A stretch of 64,000 nucleotides of DNA from NCBI RefSeq assembly GCF_028712425.1, contig NZ_JAQTQD010000011.1:1-64000 (forward strand). Reading direction: 5' to 3'. Every line of letters begins with the position of its first letter. Positions within the stretch are counted from its first letter, which is position 1. The DNA is from Methanoregula sp. (GTDB lineage Archaea > Halobacteriota > Methanomicrobia > Methanomicrobiales > Methanospirillaceae). A program made the translations under genes and the position numbers. The notes under the pieces were generated by a model. That model did no database searches. It saw nothing but the letters and a program-made list of their open reading frames with translations, and had not been told where the DNA came from. Of the stretch, positions 44,225 to 53,668 are shown piece by piece.

Positions 44225-45037
44225 ATGAAGGAAAAAACGCAATGTCTTATTATCCCGCTCCTGATCGTTCTCATAATTGCTCCTGTCGCAGCAATGGAAA
44301 CCGGTGGGTATGTGGTCGGGCCGGCATATGGGATTTACCCGGAGTACAGCGAGCTCTACTTTACCCAGCATTCTTTGGATACCGTGCTTCTCAACGATCC
44401 TTCACCGGATCCCATCAGTATTGCCGATCTCCCTGCATGGATTCTGGTTGTTCTGGGAATTACTGCTGCAACACCGGGGATAATCTATGCAGTGAAGTAC
44501 ATCTCTGCCGCCCATCCTCCCCTCATTGCGGGTTTCAGGCGCATCTCTCAGAAGAACCTCTTCCAGAATTCATCCCGTGAAAAAATTTTCCGGTGTGTCA
44601 AAGAAAATCCTGGTGCCGGGCTGGCGGAGATCGAGCGCTCGACAGGATTCACCTACCGGAATATGATCTATCATCTCAATCTCCTGAAAAATTTCGGAAA
44701 GATCACTTCCTCTGAATGTAAAAACACCACGGGCTTTTTCGAAAACTCGGGAAAATTTTCCCACGAGGAGCGGGCAATGATCCTGCACCTGAAACACCAG
44801 AGCGACAGAAAGATCCTGGAGGTTATTGCACAGAATCCCGGCATATCCCGTAACGAGATCAGTACTCGGGTGGGGATATCCGGACCCTCGGTGAGCTGGC
44901 ATATCCATTTTCTGCTGCATGACCGGATCATTGAACAGAGAAAAGAAGGAACGATTTCCCGGCATTACTTTCCCGATCGCATGCTCAATGTGTATGAAAG
45001 TATCGTCAAGAATATGCTGAACCTTTCACGACCGTAA
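44225..45037 (+). CDS. Membrane-tethered regulator with two winged helices, second copy
   Basis: A signal-like helix (about residues 8-23), an outer segment of about 50 residues (METGGYVVGPAYGIYPEY...), a second membrane helix (about 75-97) and then two cytoplasmic winged helices: REKIFRCVKENPGAGLAEIERSTGFTYRNMIYHLNLL and DRKILEVIAQNPGISRNEISTRVGISGPSVSWHIHFLL. The plan matches the regulator at 35317, and both lie beside WG-motif genes. Its outer segment could sense the secreted protein encoded just before it. ATG 44225 is preceded by GAGGG. Confidence 0.82.
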   Translation: MKEKTQCLIIPLLIVLIIAPVAAMETGGYVVGPAYGIYPEYSELYFTQHSLDTVLLNDPSPDPISIADLPAWILVVLGITAATPGIIYAVKYISAAHPPLIAGFRRISQKNLFQNSSREKIFRCVKENPGAGLAEIERSTGFTYRNMIYHLNLLKNFGKITSSECKNTTGFFENSGKFSHEERAMILHLKHQSDRKILEVIAQNPGISRNEISTRVGISGPSVSWHIHFLLHDRIIEQRKEGTISRHYFPDRMLNVYESIVKNMLNLSRP

Positions 45038-45122
45038 ATTTGTTGAAGATCGAACAGCATGGATAAATTCAACGATAGCCCCGGAGGCACTCTCTTCGCA
45101 GGGCCGCAATAAAAAAAAGAGT

Positions 45123-45695
45123 TCAGTAATTCTCCGCCAGCAGCTCGAAATGCGCCTGCGGGTGGTCGCAGACCGGGCACTTGGCGGGGGCGCTCTTCCC
45201 GCTCATGACATGGCCGCAGTTCCGGCAGTGCCACTGGGTTGATGACGCTGACTTGAAGACTTTGCCTTTCATCACATTCTCGTACAGCTTCCGGTACCGG
45301 GCCTCGTGGTGGGCCTCGACCTTTGCGACATTGGCAAAGAGGCGGGCAATCTCGGGGAAGCCCTCCTTCTTTGCGGTTGCGGAGAAGTCCGGGTAGAGCG
45401 TACCCCATTCCATCTTCTCTCCATCAGCTGCGGCCTTCAGGTTCTCCTTTGTTGTCCCGATCACACCGGCGGGATAGCCTGCGGTGATGGTGACCTCGCC
45501 ACCCTTGAGCTGCTTGAAGAAGAGTTTCGCGTGCTCCCGCTCGTTTGCCGCAGTGTCCTCAAAGATTGCTGCAATCTGTTCGTATCCTTCCTTCCGTGCA
45601 ACGCTGGCAAAGAAACTGTAGCGGTTCCGTGCCTGCGACTCGCCGGCAAATGCCGCGAGCAGGTTCTTCTCGGTCTTGCTTCCCTTGAACTTCAT
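45123..45695 (-). CDS. rbr: Rubrerythrin
   Basis: A peroxide-reducing non-haem di-iron protein. The diiron helices show [34 protein letters not shown] and [15 protein letters not shown] with the ExxH ligands. The C-terminal rubredoxin-like domain has [10 protein letters not shown] and KCPVCDHPQ. Length 190 is standard. ATG 45695 is preferred because family similarity starts with [13 protein letters not shown]. Protects an anaerobe from oxygen stress. Single gene. Confidence 0.96.
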   Translation of the reverse strand: MKFKGSKTEKNLLAAFAGESQARNRYSFFASVARKEGYEQIAAIFEDTAANEREHAKLFFKQLKGGEVTITAGYPAGVIGTTKENLKAAADGEKMEWGTLYPDFSATAKKEGFPEIARLFANVAKVEAHHEARYRKLYENVMKGKVFKSASSTQWHCRNCGHVMSGKSAPAKCPVCDHPQAHFELLAENY

Positions 45696-45841
45696 GATAC
45701 GATCACCTGAATGTTTTTCACCGGAACTCAAATACTCTCCGGTGCTGCATAGGGACTGGCAGGAGAACTGCTGTTGTGCAGGGCCTTGTGAAACGCGATC
45801 TTAATAACCGCAGGCGATATACTGACAGGTGAGAATCCCGC

Positions 45842-46561
45842 ATGAAGCGACCCGATCCTATCCTGTTCATCGGTCTTTTTTTTGTTGCTGGTGGTATCCT
45901 GCTTGCCGCAACCCTCTCGGCAACCGGAGAGGACAGCCGCGATACCGGCAGGATAACCTACGGGCTTGACAGCCGGCTCCCGCTACCACAGTACTATACC
46001 GGCATCGATTTTGATTCGCTGGAGACAAATGACCACCTCACGGCCATTCCCTTAAAGAGTATCCGCCAGCAGGTGACCAACTACAGCTGCGGGGCGGTTG
46101 CAGCAATGACCGTGATGTCCTATTACAACAAACCGGTCAACAACACGGATGAAGGCGAGGTCCTGCTTGCCCACGAAATGTACCCGGAAGTCTCGGAAAA
46201 GACCGGCATCAACCCGGAACAGATGACCGCGTGGTTCAACCGGAACGGGTGGAACGCCACATGGCATACCGGGGGAAGCCGGGACATGCTCCTTTCCAAC
46301 CTCAAGGCCGGTATCCCGACGATCGTTGAGTGGATAGACTGGGGCGGCCACTGGGTTGTTGTTGTCGGGTACGACACACGGGGAACGGAGACGGTCTGGG
46401 ACGATGTCATCATCTTTGCCGATTCCGTGGACTGCCACGATGACCGGGTGGACGGCATCACGTACGCAAACTACGGGCAGTTCGATGCCATGTGGTTTGA
46501 TGCACACTATTTCCCGCAGGGGATGCAGGACAGGGTATATGTAGTCGCTGTGCCGGCCTGA
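45842..46561 (+). CDS. C39-like papain-fold peptidase, membrane-anchored
   Basis: One N-terminal hydrophobic helix (about residues 7-26) is followed by a domain of the peptidase C39-like fold. The catalytic Cys is in TNYSCGAVAAMTVMSYYN and the His in GGHWVVVVGYDT. A mid region GINPEQMTAWFNRNGW is typical. Such proteins cleave leader peptides or act on surface proteins. It sits alone beside rubrerythrin (divergent) and convergent with the large kinase gene. Confidence 0.85.
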   Translation: MKRPDPILFIGLFFVAGGILLAATLSATGEDSRDTGRITYGLDSRLPLPQYYTGIDFDSLETNDHLTAIPLKSIRQQVTNYSCGAVAAMTVMSYYNKPVNNTDEGEVLLAHEMYPEVSEKTGINPEQMTAWFNRNGWNATWHTGGSRDMLLSNLKAGIPTIVEWIDWGGHWVVVVGYDTRGTETVWDDVIIFADSVDCHDDRVDGITYANYGQFDAMWFDAHYFPQGMQDRVYVVAVPA

Positions 46562-46577
46562 TAACCGCGCACCCTGC

Positions 46578-49500
46578 TCATTTCTCTTTGATCTCTTTCT
46601 CCGCTGACCGGAACGCACCTTTCGGGACCGTGATCTCGAACATTGCGCCTTTCCCGTGCGTCCCGATCTCATGGATCGTGATACCGGTGATTGCCAGGAT
46701 CTCCCGGACTAAAAAGAGCCCGAAGCCGGTATGCTTCCCGTATCCTTTCTCGAAGATCTTCTGTTTCTCGTTCAGCGGAATGCCGATGCCATTGTCAGCA
46801 AAGGTGATGACGAGTTCACCGTCTTCATTGAGCCCGCACCGGACCGTGATAACCGTCACGGTCCCCCCGTACCGTGCTGCATTGTCAAAGAGGTTTAAAA
46901 AGACCTTCGAGATCATCGGATCGGAGAAGATCTCGCAGGAGCCGCAGCGTATGTCAAGGTCCGGGAGCGGGGGCCTCACGCTCTCGATAACGTCCCGGAC
47001 ACTGACCCACACGGGTGCGTGGGCACCCATGTCCTGGTAGGTTTTGGCAAATTCCAACTGGTACTGGACGGTCTCGATCGACGAGGAGATCTTCTCCAGG
47101 AAGTCCACGACCACCGGATCTGGTTTTTTGAGGGCGGCAAGCTGCGCATAGCCCTGCATGACCGTGAGCTGGTTGGCAACATCGTGCCGGGTGATGCTGG
47201 AGAGGAGGTTGAGCTTCCGGTTGCTCTCCTTTATTGCGTTCTGGACCTGTTTCATCTCCGTGATGTCCCGGGCGTTCCCCAGGTAGGTCATCACCCGCCC
47301 GGTTTTATCGAGAACCGGTGAAACGCTTGATGTATGGACCCGGACCGAACCATCGGCATGGAATATCCGGTACTCAACTCCTGACACCCGTTTGCCGCCT
47401 GCGACCACCTTTCTTAATGCCTCCTCGCAGAGCACAACATCGTCAGGATGGATGAACTTCTGGAATAACTGTCCTGTTACATCCTCCGGCCTGTACCCGA
47501 GAAGTTCCGTGAAGCTGGGCGAGACAAAGGTGAATACACCATCGGGATTGATCAGGTAGATGATATCATACGTGTTCTCGACAAGGAGGCGGTACTTCTC
47601 CTCCGATTCCCTGAGGGCGTTCTCTGCCTGTTTCCGGTGCGAGACGTCATGGATGAGGCCCAAAACCCCAAAGACAGAACCGGAGGAGTCGAGGAGGGGG
47701 ATGAGGCGGACATCCAGCCAGAACGTACCGGATGGCAGGTGTTCGATAACCTCATTCCGGTAAGGGATACGCCTTTCAACAATACCGCGGATCTCCACCA
47801 TGTATTTCTCGGCGATATCCGGCCGGAAAAGGGAGTAGAGGTTCTTGCCGGTGAGGTTCTCCGGCATGGTGAGCATTGAGCGTGCTCCCAGCGGATTAAT
47901 GTACCGGACCGTACCGCTGGTATCCAAAAAGAAGATCATGTCGGGAGAATTCTCGGCAATGAGCCGGTACTTTTCCTCGCTCTCCTTCAACGCGATCTCA
48001 GCGAGCTTACGCCTGGTGATGTCCGTTCCCTCGGCAAGAAGGAACGGGATTTTGTCATCAGCTCCCTTCACGGGCTTGATCGAGAAGTCGATATACGCGG
48101 TGTGGCCATCAGCTGCAATATGTGTTGTCTCGAACCGCACGGTCTCTCCCGATGCAGCCCTCTGTATCGCGTCTTTCAGCTGCTCCTGTATTTCAGCCGA
48201 GTGGGGCCACCAGGCGGCCTCCCGGAAGGGGCGTCCATCCACAACGGATTCCGCAATGCCGGCAAAGTCGAGGGCGGTGCGGTTTGCCATGATCACCGTT
48301 CCGTCCGGGTCGATCAACCCGATGAACTGGGACGTCTGGTTGGTAATCGCCCTGAACTTTGCCTCGCTTTTCTGGAGGGCCTGGCTGATCTCGATCCGGT
48401 CCGTAATATCCTGGAGAACCCCGGAAAAGACCAGTTCATCGCCATGCCGGACCGGGCTTGCCATCCCCCGGAACCAGATCACATTTCCTGAAGGTTTGAC
48501 AAATTTTCCGGTAAAATCCCAGAGGGTTTCAGAATCAATCGCGGTATGAACCGAATCTATGAACCGGTCCCTGTCTGAAGGGTCTATCGCGCTTGCGAAT
48601 GCCGGGAAGAACTCCAAAGGATTGTTGTCGAGGCCGAGGATCTCAAGCGATCTCCCGCTCACATAGTAAAATCCTATGCTGCCTTCGGATCGGGCATAGA
48701 ACTGGAAGACGACTCCCGGCACCGTTGCGGCGATCTCTTCCATCTGCTGCGTCCGGGTGCGGATCTGCTCCTCAGCATCGGCAAGCTCGTCATACTGTTT
48801 CCGGAGTTCTTCCTCGGCATTAGCAAGCTGCTCGAACGCGGCAGATCGCTCGGCTTCCAGCTGCTGTTTCTCCGTCACATCCCGGATGATCCCGAGCAGC
48901 GCCGGCTGGTCCTGGTACGTGATGAGAGTTACAGTAAACTCGCAGGCCCTGACCTCCCCGTTCCGGGTAACAACACGGGCGGAGAACGAATGCGGGATGT
49001 CTTCCCCCGCCGTTCTCCGGTCCCGTGCTTCCTGCAACCGTGCACGGTCGTCGGGATGGACATGGTCCCAGATGTTTCCGGCAAGGAGTTCTTCTCCGCT
49101 GAACCCGGTGAGTTCAGACGCTCTCCTGTTGGCGAAGAGGAGCCGGTCGCCCCGGTAGATATAGATCGCATCGTTGCTGTGCTCGACAACCGTGCGGTAC
49201 TTCTCTTCTTCTGCCCTGCGTTCCTCCTCCATCCGCTTTGCCTTTAAGAGGTTCCAGAGGCCCTGCATGAGGAGGAGCAGCTCGTTTGCATCGCTCTCGG
49301 TGTAATCGGTTGCCCTGTTGGCCACGCCGGCCACGAGCACAACCCGCCCCTCATCGATCACCGGCACGTTCATGTGCCGGAGGATGTGGGGATGGCCCTC
49401 GGGGTACCCTTTCTTTGCGGGATTCGGGGCCGGATAATCGTTCGTGATGACCGGCCTGCGCTGACGGACTGCCTCCCCCCACAACCCGGTCTTCCCGGTC

Positions 49501-51008
49501 TTGTACACGATCGGTTTTTCCTGCATCGCGCACTCGGCCATCGCCGATCTCGACCAGGCGTACATGGTGAGCTCGCTCTCGTCCTCGTTCATGAACGCGA
49601 GGTATGCAAGCGGGCTCGAGCTGACGATGCAGGCGCCTTCAACTGCATAGGAACGGAGGTCTTCATCACCCTTTTCAGCATGCTCGTAGAATCCGAGCAT
49701 GTACTTGAGGCGCAGTTCGCTCTCCCGGATCCTCCGCCCGCTTGCAGCAAGTTCCTCGAACTGCTCCCGGAGTTCGTCACCGGACGCAGCAAGTTCCTCG
49801 TTGACTGCCCGGAGTTTCTCCTCGTCCTTTTTCCGGCTGGTGATATCGACGATGATGCCGCGTGTCCCGGCGACCCTGCCGCCCCTGATGACGGGAGAAG
49901 AAAAGATCAGGATGGGAAAGCTCGTGCCGTCTTTTCGTAGCGCGGAGTATTCGCGTCCGGCATTATCGCTGATCCCTGTTTCCAGGATCGTCTGAAAAAA
50001 CTCCGAAGCACGGTCCCGGTCCGCAGGTGCAACAGCGCTCCGGAAATCCACGCCACGGGAGAACGTCTCTGCCGTATACCCGAACATGTCCAGTGCCCGG
50101 CGGTTGACATAGATCAGTCTCCCGGTTGCATCGGATTCATAGATCCCAAGGGGCAGCAGTTCGGCAAGTTCGCGGAACCTCCTCTCGCTCTCCCGTTGGG
50201 CTTCCTCGGCCTTCTTCCGGTCAGTGATGTCCCGGATCGATTCGATTGCGCCAGTGATATTTCCGGCCTTGTCATAGAGGGGGCTGGCTTTCGCAATGAC
50301 AAAGATCCGTTTCCCTTTCGGTGCCGGCAGGCCGGTCTCTGCGGAAAGGGTATTCCCGTCCCTCCGGATATTGGAATAGCGCCGGGAAACCTCGTCATCC
50401 GGCTCGAAGATCAGGTCGATCAGGATCGCGCGGCGTTCGCTATAGAACGGTAGTGCATACTCGTACTCCCCCTTCCCGAGCATAGCAGAGGCAGCAATAC
50501 CGGTCATTTCCTCGATTGCACGGTTCCACGCGATCACCTTCCCGTCCGTGTCGATAGCAAAGGTGGCATCCGGGAGGAAGTTGATGAGGTCAGAAAGGCG
50601 CCTCTCGGAGTCCTGGAGGGCGTACTCGGCCTGCCGTTTGCTGACGGCCTGCCGGATCTTGTGGGCCAGTTCGGCGAACTGTGCTTTGGGATCGCCCCCT
50701 TTCTGGATGTAGAAGTCCGCCCCGTTGTTGATCGCCTCGATCACGACCTCCTCGCGCCCCCGGCCGGTAAAGAGGATAAAGGGGATAGAGCCATGGGACT
50801 CCCGCACGGCTTTTAAAAACTCAATGCCGTTCATCTCCGGCATCTGGTAATCCGAGACAATGGCATCGAAGGAGTGCGCCGCCAGCGCCGCAAGACCTTC
50901 CCTGCCGGACAGGGCAGTCGTTACAGTAAAGTCCCCGCTGGTCGCAAGGAAGGTTTTTCCGATATCGAGCAGTCCCGGTTCATCATCGACATAGAGAAGT
51001 GACAGCAT
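46578..51008 (-). CDS. Hybrid sensor histidine kinase, REC-(PAS)7-GAF
   Basis: A 1476-residue cytoplasmic sensor kinase. The N-terminal receiver domain has DD at 8-9, and Asp53 (VSDYQMPEMNG) as the phosphate acceptor. Then come PAS1 (about 138), PAS2 (about 272), a GAF domain (about 440-570), PAS3-PAS7 (about 590-1260), each followed by the linkers DITDRKK/DVTEKQQ. The dimerisation/His segment is SITRHDVANQLTVMQGYAQ and the ATPase motifs are NLFDNAARYGG and ADNGIGIPLNEK, FGKYGKHTGFGLFL-like. No membrane helix is seen. A receiver at the N terminus is typical for methanogens. Confidence 0.92.
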   Translation of the reverse strand: MLSLLYVDDEPGLLDIGKTFLATSGDFTVTTALSGREGLAALAAHSFDAIVSDYQMPEMNGIEFLKAVRESHGSIPFILFTGRGREEVVIEAINNGADFYIQKGGDPKAQFAELAHKIRQAVSKRQAEYALQDSERRLSDLINFLPDATFAIDTDGKVIAWNRAIEEMTGIAASAMLGKGEYEYALPFYSERRAILIDLIFEPDDEVSRRYSNIRRDGNTLSAETGLPAPKGKRIFVIAKASPLYDKAGNITGAIESIRDITDRKKAEEAQRESERRFRELAELLPLGIYESDATGRLIYVNRRALDMFGYTAETFSRGVDFRSAVAPADRDRASEFFQTILETGISDNAGREYSALRKDGTSFPILIFSSPVIRGGRVAGTRGIIVDITSRKKDEEKLRAVNEELAASGDELREQFEELAASGRRIRESELRLKYMLGFYEHAEKGDEDLRSYAVEGACIVSSSPLAYLAFMNEDESELTMYAWSRSAMAECAMQEKPIVYKTGKTGLWGEAVRQRRPVITNDYPAPNPAKKGYPEGHPHILRHMNVPVIDEGRVVLVAGVANRATDYTESDANELLLLMQGLWNLLKAKRMEEERRAEEEKYRTVVEHSNDAIYIYRGDRLLFANRRASELTGFSGEELLAGNIWDHVHPDDRARLQEARDRRTAGEDIPHSFSARVVTRNGEVRACEFTVTLITYQDQPALLGIIRDVTEKQQLEAERSAAFEQLANAEEELRKQYDELADAEEQIRTRTQQMEEIAATVPGVVFQFYARSEGSIGFYYVSGRSLEILGLDNNPLEFFPAFASAIDPSDRDRFIDSVHTAIDSETLWDFTGKFVKPSGNVIWFRGMASPVRHGDELVFSGVLQDITDRIEISQALQKSEAKFRAITNQTSQFIGLIDPDGTVIMANRTALDFAGIAESVVDGRPFREAAWWPHSAEIQEQLKDAIQRAASGETVRFETTHIAADGHTAYIDFSIKPVKGADDKIPFLLAEGTDITRRKLAEIALKESEEKYRLIAENSPDMIFFLDTSGTVRYINPLGARSMLTMPENLTGKNLYSLFRPDIAEKYMVEIRGIVERRIPYRNEVIEHLPSGTFWLDVRLIPLLDSSGSVFGVLGLIHDVSHRKQAENALRESEEKYRLLVENTYDIIYLINPDGVFTFVSPSFTELLGYRPEDVTGQLFQKFIHPDDVVLCEEALRKVVAGGKRVSGVEYRIFHADGSVRVHTSSVSPVLDKTGRVMTYLGNARDITEMKQVQNAIKESNRKLNLLSSITRHDVANQLTVMQGYAQLAALKKPDPVVVDFLEKISSSIETVQYQLEFAKTYQDMGAHAPVWVSVRDVIESVRPPLPDLDIRCGSCEIFSDPMISKVFLNLFDNAARYGGTVTVITVRCGLNEDGELVITFADNGIGIPLNEKQKIFEKGYGKHTGFGLFLVREILAITGITIHEIGTHGKGAMFEITVPKGAFRSAEKEIKEK

Positions 51009-51296
51009 GCAGGTTGTCCCATGAGGGAGAGATTGAGTACAATGTGACCCGATGAAAAATTGTCCGGAAGAAAGATGAATGTTACGTGCTCATGCGGGCC
51101 ATCAGCGCAGGGCACGAATGGGAATTCTGTCGTCTTTTCATTCAGGAAAATTGGGAAGAGGGATAGTATGTGCTCATGGTATCGGGCTCTGAAACAGACT
51201 ATCGCTCTGGTCGAAGCTTCGGAACAAAAAGAACAGCGATACGTTCCTCTCCTCCTCGAATTGCGCTTCGCTCAAGTCTCGGATAGGAAAAGGGAA

Positions 51297-51370
51297 CGGG
51301 CCTGAAGGGATTTGAACCCTTGACCTGCGGATTAAGAGTCCGCCGCTATGCCGAACTAAGCTACAGACCC
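51297..51370 (-). tRNA. tRNA-Lys (anticodon CUU)
   Basis: On the minus strand the acceptor GGGTCTG pairs with CAGGCCC, the anticodon stem GCGGA/TCCGC encloses CTCTTAA giving CTT, and the T arm contains GGTTCAAATCC. The discriminator is G. No 3' CCA is encoded. It is not adjacent to lysS. Confidence 0.97.
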
Positions 51371-51533
51371 GCTTACTTAGGCCTAATAATGTGGTTGATG
51401 ATTGCGAATAAAGGTTGCGGATAATGCCCGGGAAAAATCACCGCATCTTCCCATTTCCGGAAGAACGCGATACAATATCCGCCCACACCGGTTGCAATTC
51501 CTTATTATCCAAAACAGATAGATCTTCAGTACA

Positions 51534-53006
51534 ATGCCACTGGAACCACCGGTTGGACAACAGGGGCCGGTCAAATACGGGATCTTCGGGTGCGGGACCA
51601 ACGGGTTCAACATCATCCTCGAACTGGCAAAGGACCATGAACGGGCAATGGTTGTCGACAGGGACGAATCCCGGGTCCGGAGCCTTAAAGACCAGAATTT
51701 CGAGGCGTACCAGCGCGACATCGCCTCGTCCGAGATGCTTGCCGGGCTCCCCCCCTTCGAGATTGCATTCGTCATGACTGGTGATGGCGACGCGAACCTT
51801 GCTGCGTTGCTCGCGATAAAGAAGCGCCACACCTCCGTCCAGGTGGTTGCCCGTGCAACGGACCCGGCGAACGGGCAGAAACTGACGGCTGCCGGTGCCG
51901 ATATCGTCCTCTACCCGCAGGAAGTCGTGGCCCGGTCCGCGGTACTCCAGATCAAAAAACAGCACTCGAGCCGGATCGCGCAGCGGCTTTTCACGATGAT
52001 TGCCGGCTGGGAGGGGACGCTGGGGATCATCACCCACAAGAACCCGGACCCGGATGCCATCTCCTCCGCCATGGCCCTTGCCGAGATTGCAAAGAAGGCG
52101 AACAGCAAGTCCCTTACCCCCCGCATTTTTTACGAAGGCAACATCGGGCACCAGGAGAACCGGACCTTTGTCAACCTGCTGGACATCAAGATGGAGCGCC
52201 TGACGCCGGATGCTCTCGCACAATGCACCTACCTCGCCCTCGTGGACTGCTCGGGCCCCGGTGCCAATAACGACATCCCCGCCCAGACCAAGATCAACAT
52301 CATCATCGACCACCACAAGGAGGGGAACCACCCAGCCGGGCAGGGCTGTTTCATCGATATCCGGCCCGGGGTCGGCGCAACCGCAAGCATCATGACCCAG
52401 TACCTGCAGGAGCTGGACATCCCCGTGGACAAGCGTGTCGCAACCGCCCTGCTCTATGGTATCCGGACCGACACCAAGGAGTTCAAGCGCAACGTCACCC
52501 CGCAGGACCTGAGTTATGCGGGCTTCCTGCTGCCCCTGACGGACGCGGAACTACTCGACAAGATCATGTCCCCGTCCATGTCGCAGGAGACCCTCGATGT
52601 GATGGGAAAGGCCATCCATGAGCGGAAGATCCAGAGCGGGTACCTCTTCGCGAACGTCGGCTACGTGATGAATCGCGACTCCCTTCCGCAGGCAGCCGAT
52701 CTTTTAATCACGCTCGAGGGCGTGAACACCGCGCTCGTGTACGGCATCACCGACTCCGCGATTGTCATATCGGCCCGCAACCGCGACATCCGGCTCCACG
52801 TCGGCAACGCCCTTGCGGAGGCGTTCGGGGACATAGGCGATGCCGGCGGCCACCCGAACATGGGGGCGGCTAGCCTTCCGCTGAACTACTTCGGGAAGGT
52901 GGAGGACAAGGAGAAACTCCTCGCAATCGTGATCGAGCCAATCCTCCAGAAGTTCCGGACCCTTGTTGGCCTCGAGAACGAGGGGAAGAAGAACGGCGCC
53001 CCATAG
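51534..53006 (+). CDS. RCK-N and DHH-DHHA1 phosphoesterase protein
   Basis: The N terminus is a Rossmann TrkA-N/RCK domain (YGIFGCGTNGFNIILELAKDHERAMVVDRDES). From about residue 165 follows a DHH phosphoesterase: THKNPDPDAIS (metal site), LVDCSGPG, the DHH motif in IIIDHHKEG, and the DHHA1 domain with GGHPNMGAASLPL near the C terminus. DHH-DHHA1 proteins hydrolyse short nucleotides such as cyclic di-AMP; the RCK part could sense nucleotides. The methanopterin gene follows 41 bases later on the same strand. Exact substrate is unknown. Confidence 0.88.
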   Translation: MPLEPPVGQQGPVKYGIFGCGTNGFNIILELAKDHERAMVVDRDESRVRSLKDQNFEAYQRDIASSEMLAGLPPFEIAFVMTGDGDANLAALLAIKKRHTSVQVVARATDPANGQKLTAAGADIVLYPQEVVARSAVLQIKKQHSSRIAQRLFTMIAGWEGTLGIITHKNPDPDAISSAMALAEIAKKANSKSLTPRIFYEGNIGHQENRTFVNLLDIKMERLTPDALAQCTYLALVDCSGPGANNDIPAQTKINIIIDHHKEGNHPAGQGCFIDIRPGVGATASIMTQYLQELDIPVDKRVATALLYGIRTDTKEFKRNVTPQDLSYAGFLLPLTDAELLDKIMSPSMSQETLDVMGKAIHERKIQSGYLFANVGYVMNRDSLPQAADLLITLEGVNTALVYGITDSAIVISARNRDIRLHVGNALAEAFGDIGDAGGHPNMGAASLPLNYFGKVEDKEKLLAIVIEPILQKFRTLVGLENEGKKNGAP

Positions 53007-53047
53007 GGCGCATCAAGCCGGAGGGCCGGGAGGATCGGGCGAAACCA

Positions 53048-53668
53048 ATGCAATATTCCGAATGGGAACCCCACTACCGCGAGATCCTCGAATACTTCGG
53101 GTTCGACCGGGCAGGAGATGAAGAGGCTGCCCGTATCCTCGCATCGCTCCTCGACCGCGACAACCTCATCTCGCTTGTCACGATAACTGACGGAAACGAG
53201 GTGACGGTCTGCGGGAACGCCCCGTGCCTGAAACAGGACCTCGCCGCAGTCCATGGGGTTGTCTTTGCCGCCGATGCCGCGGCAGAAGTGCTGGACGATG
53301 CCGGTATCCTGCCGGATGCGGTATTCACGGACCTTGACGGGGCAACCGACCGGCTCATTGAGATGAACCGGCAGGGAACCATCGTGGTGGTCCATGCCCA
53401 TGGCGACAACATCCCGCTCCTGAAACACTGGGTCCCGCGGTTCCCGGGCAGGATCGTGGGGACAACACAGGCCGCCCCCCTGCCGCACGTGCACAACTTC
53501 GGCGGGTTCACGGACGGCGACCGGGCAGCCTTTGCGGCTCACGAGCTCGGGGCAGCACGGATAACCCTCGCGGGATTCGACCTTGACGACACGGACGTTG
53601 ACCCCTTAAAACGCGGGAAACTCTTCTGGGCACGGAAACTTCTTGCCCTGATTGGGATCACGGCATGA
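53048..53668 (+). CDS. mptE: 6-hydroxymethyl-7,8-dihydropterin pyrophosphokinase, MptE-like
   Basis: MptE activates hydroxymethyldihydropterin for methanopterin synthesis, replacing folate-pathway HPPK in euryarchaea. The DUF115-type pattern is present: VTVCGNAPCLKQDL, VFAADAAAEVLDDAGILPDAVFTDLDG, VVVHAHGDNIPLL and GTTQAAPLPHVHNFGGFTDGDRAAF. Length 206 fits archaeal members. It is translated with the radical SAM gene by an ATGA overlap and is close to the RCK-DHH gene. Confidence 0.88.
   Translation: MQYSEWEPHYREILEYFGFDRAGDEEAARILASLLDRDNLISLVTITDGNEVTVCGNAPCLKQDLAAVHGVVFAADAAAEVLDDAGILPDAVFTDLDGATDRLIEMNRQGTIVVVHAHGDNIPLLKHWVPRFPGRIVGTTQAAPLPHVHNFGGFTDGDRAAFAAHELGAARITLAGFDLDDTDVDPLKRGKLFWARKLLALIGITA

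Noticed and set aside
51060..51305. 81-codon frame between the kinase gene and tRNA-Lys
   Set aside because: It runs into the tRNA gene, lacks a ribosome site and shows no family pattern.
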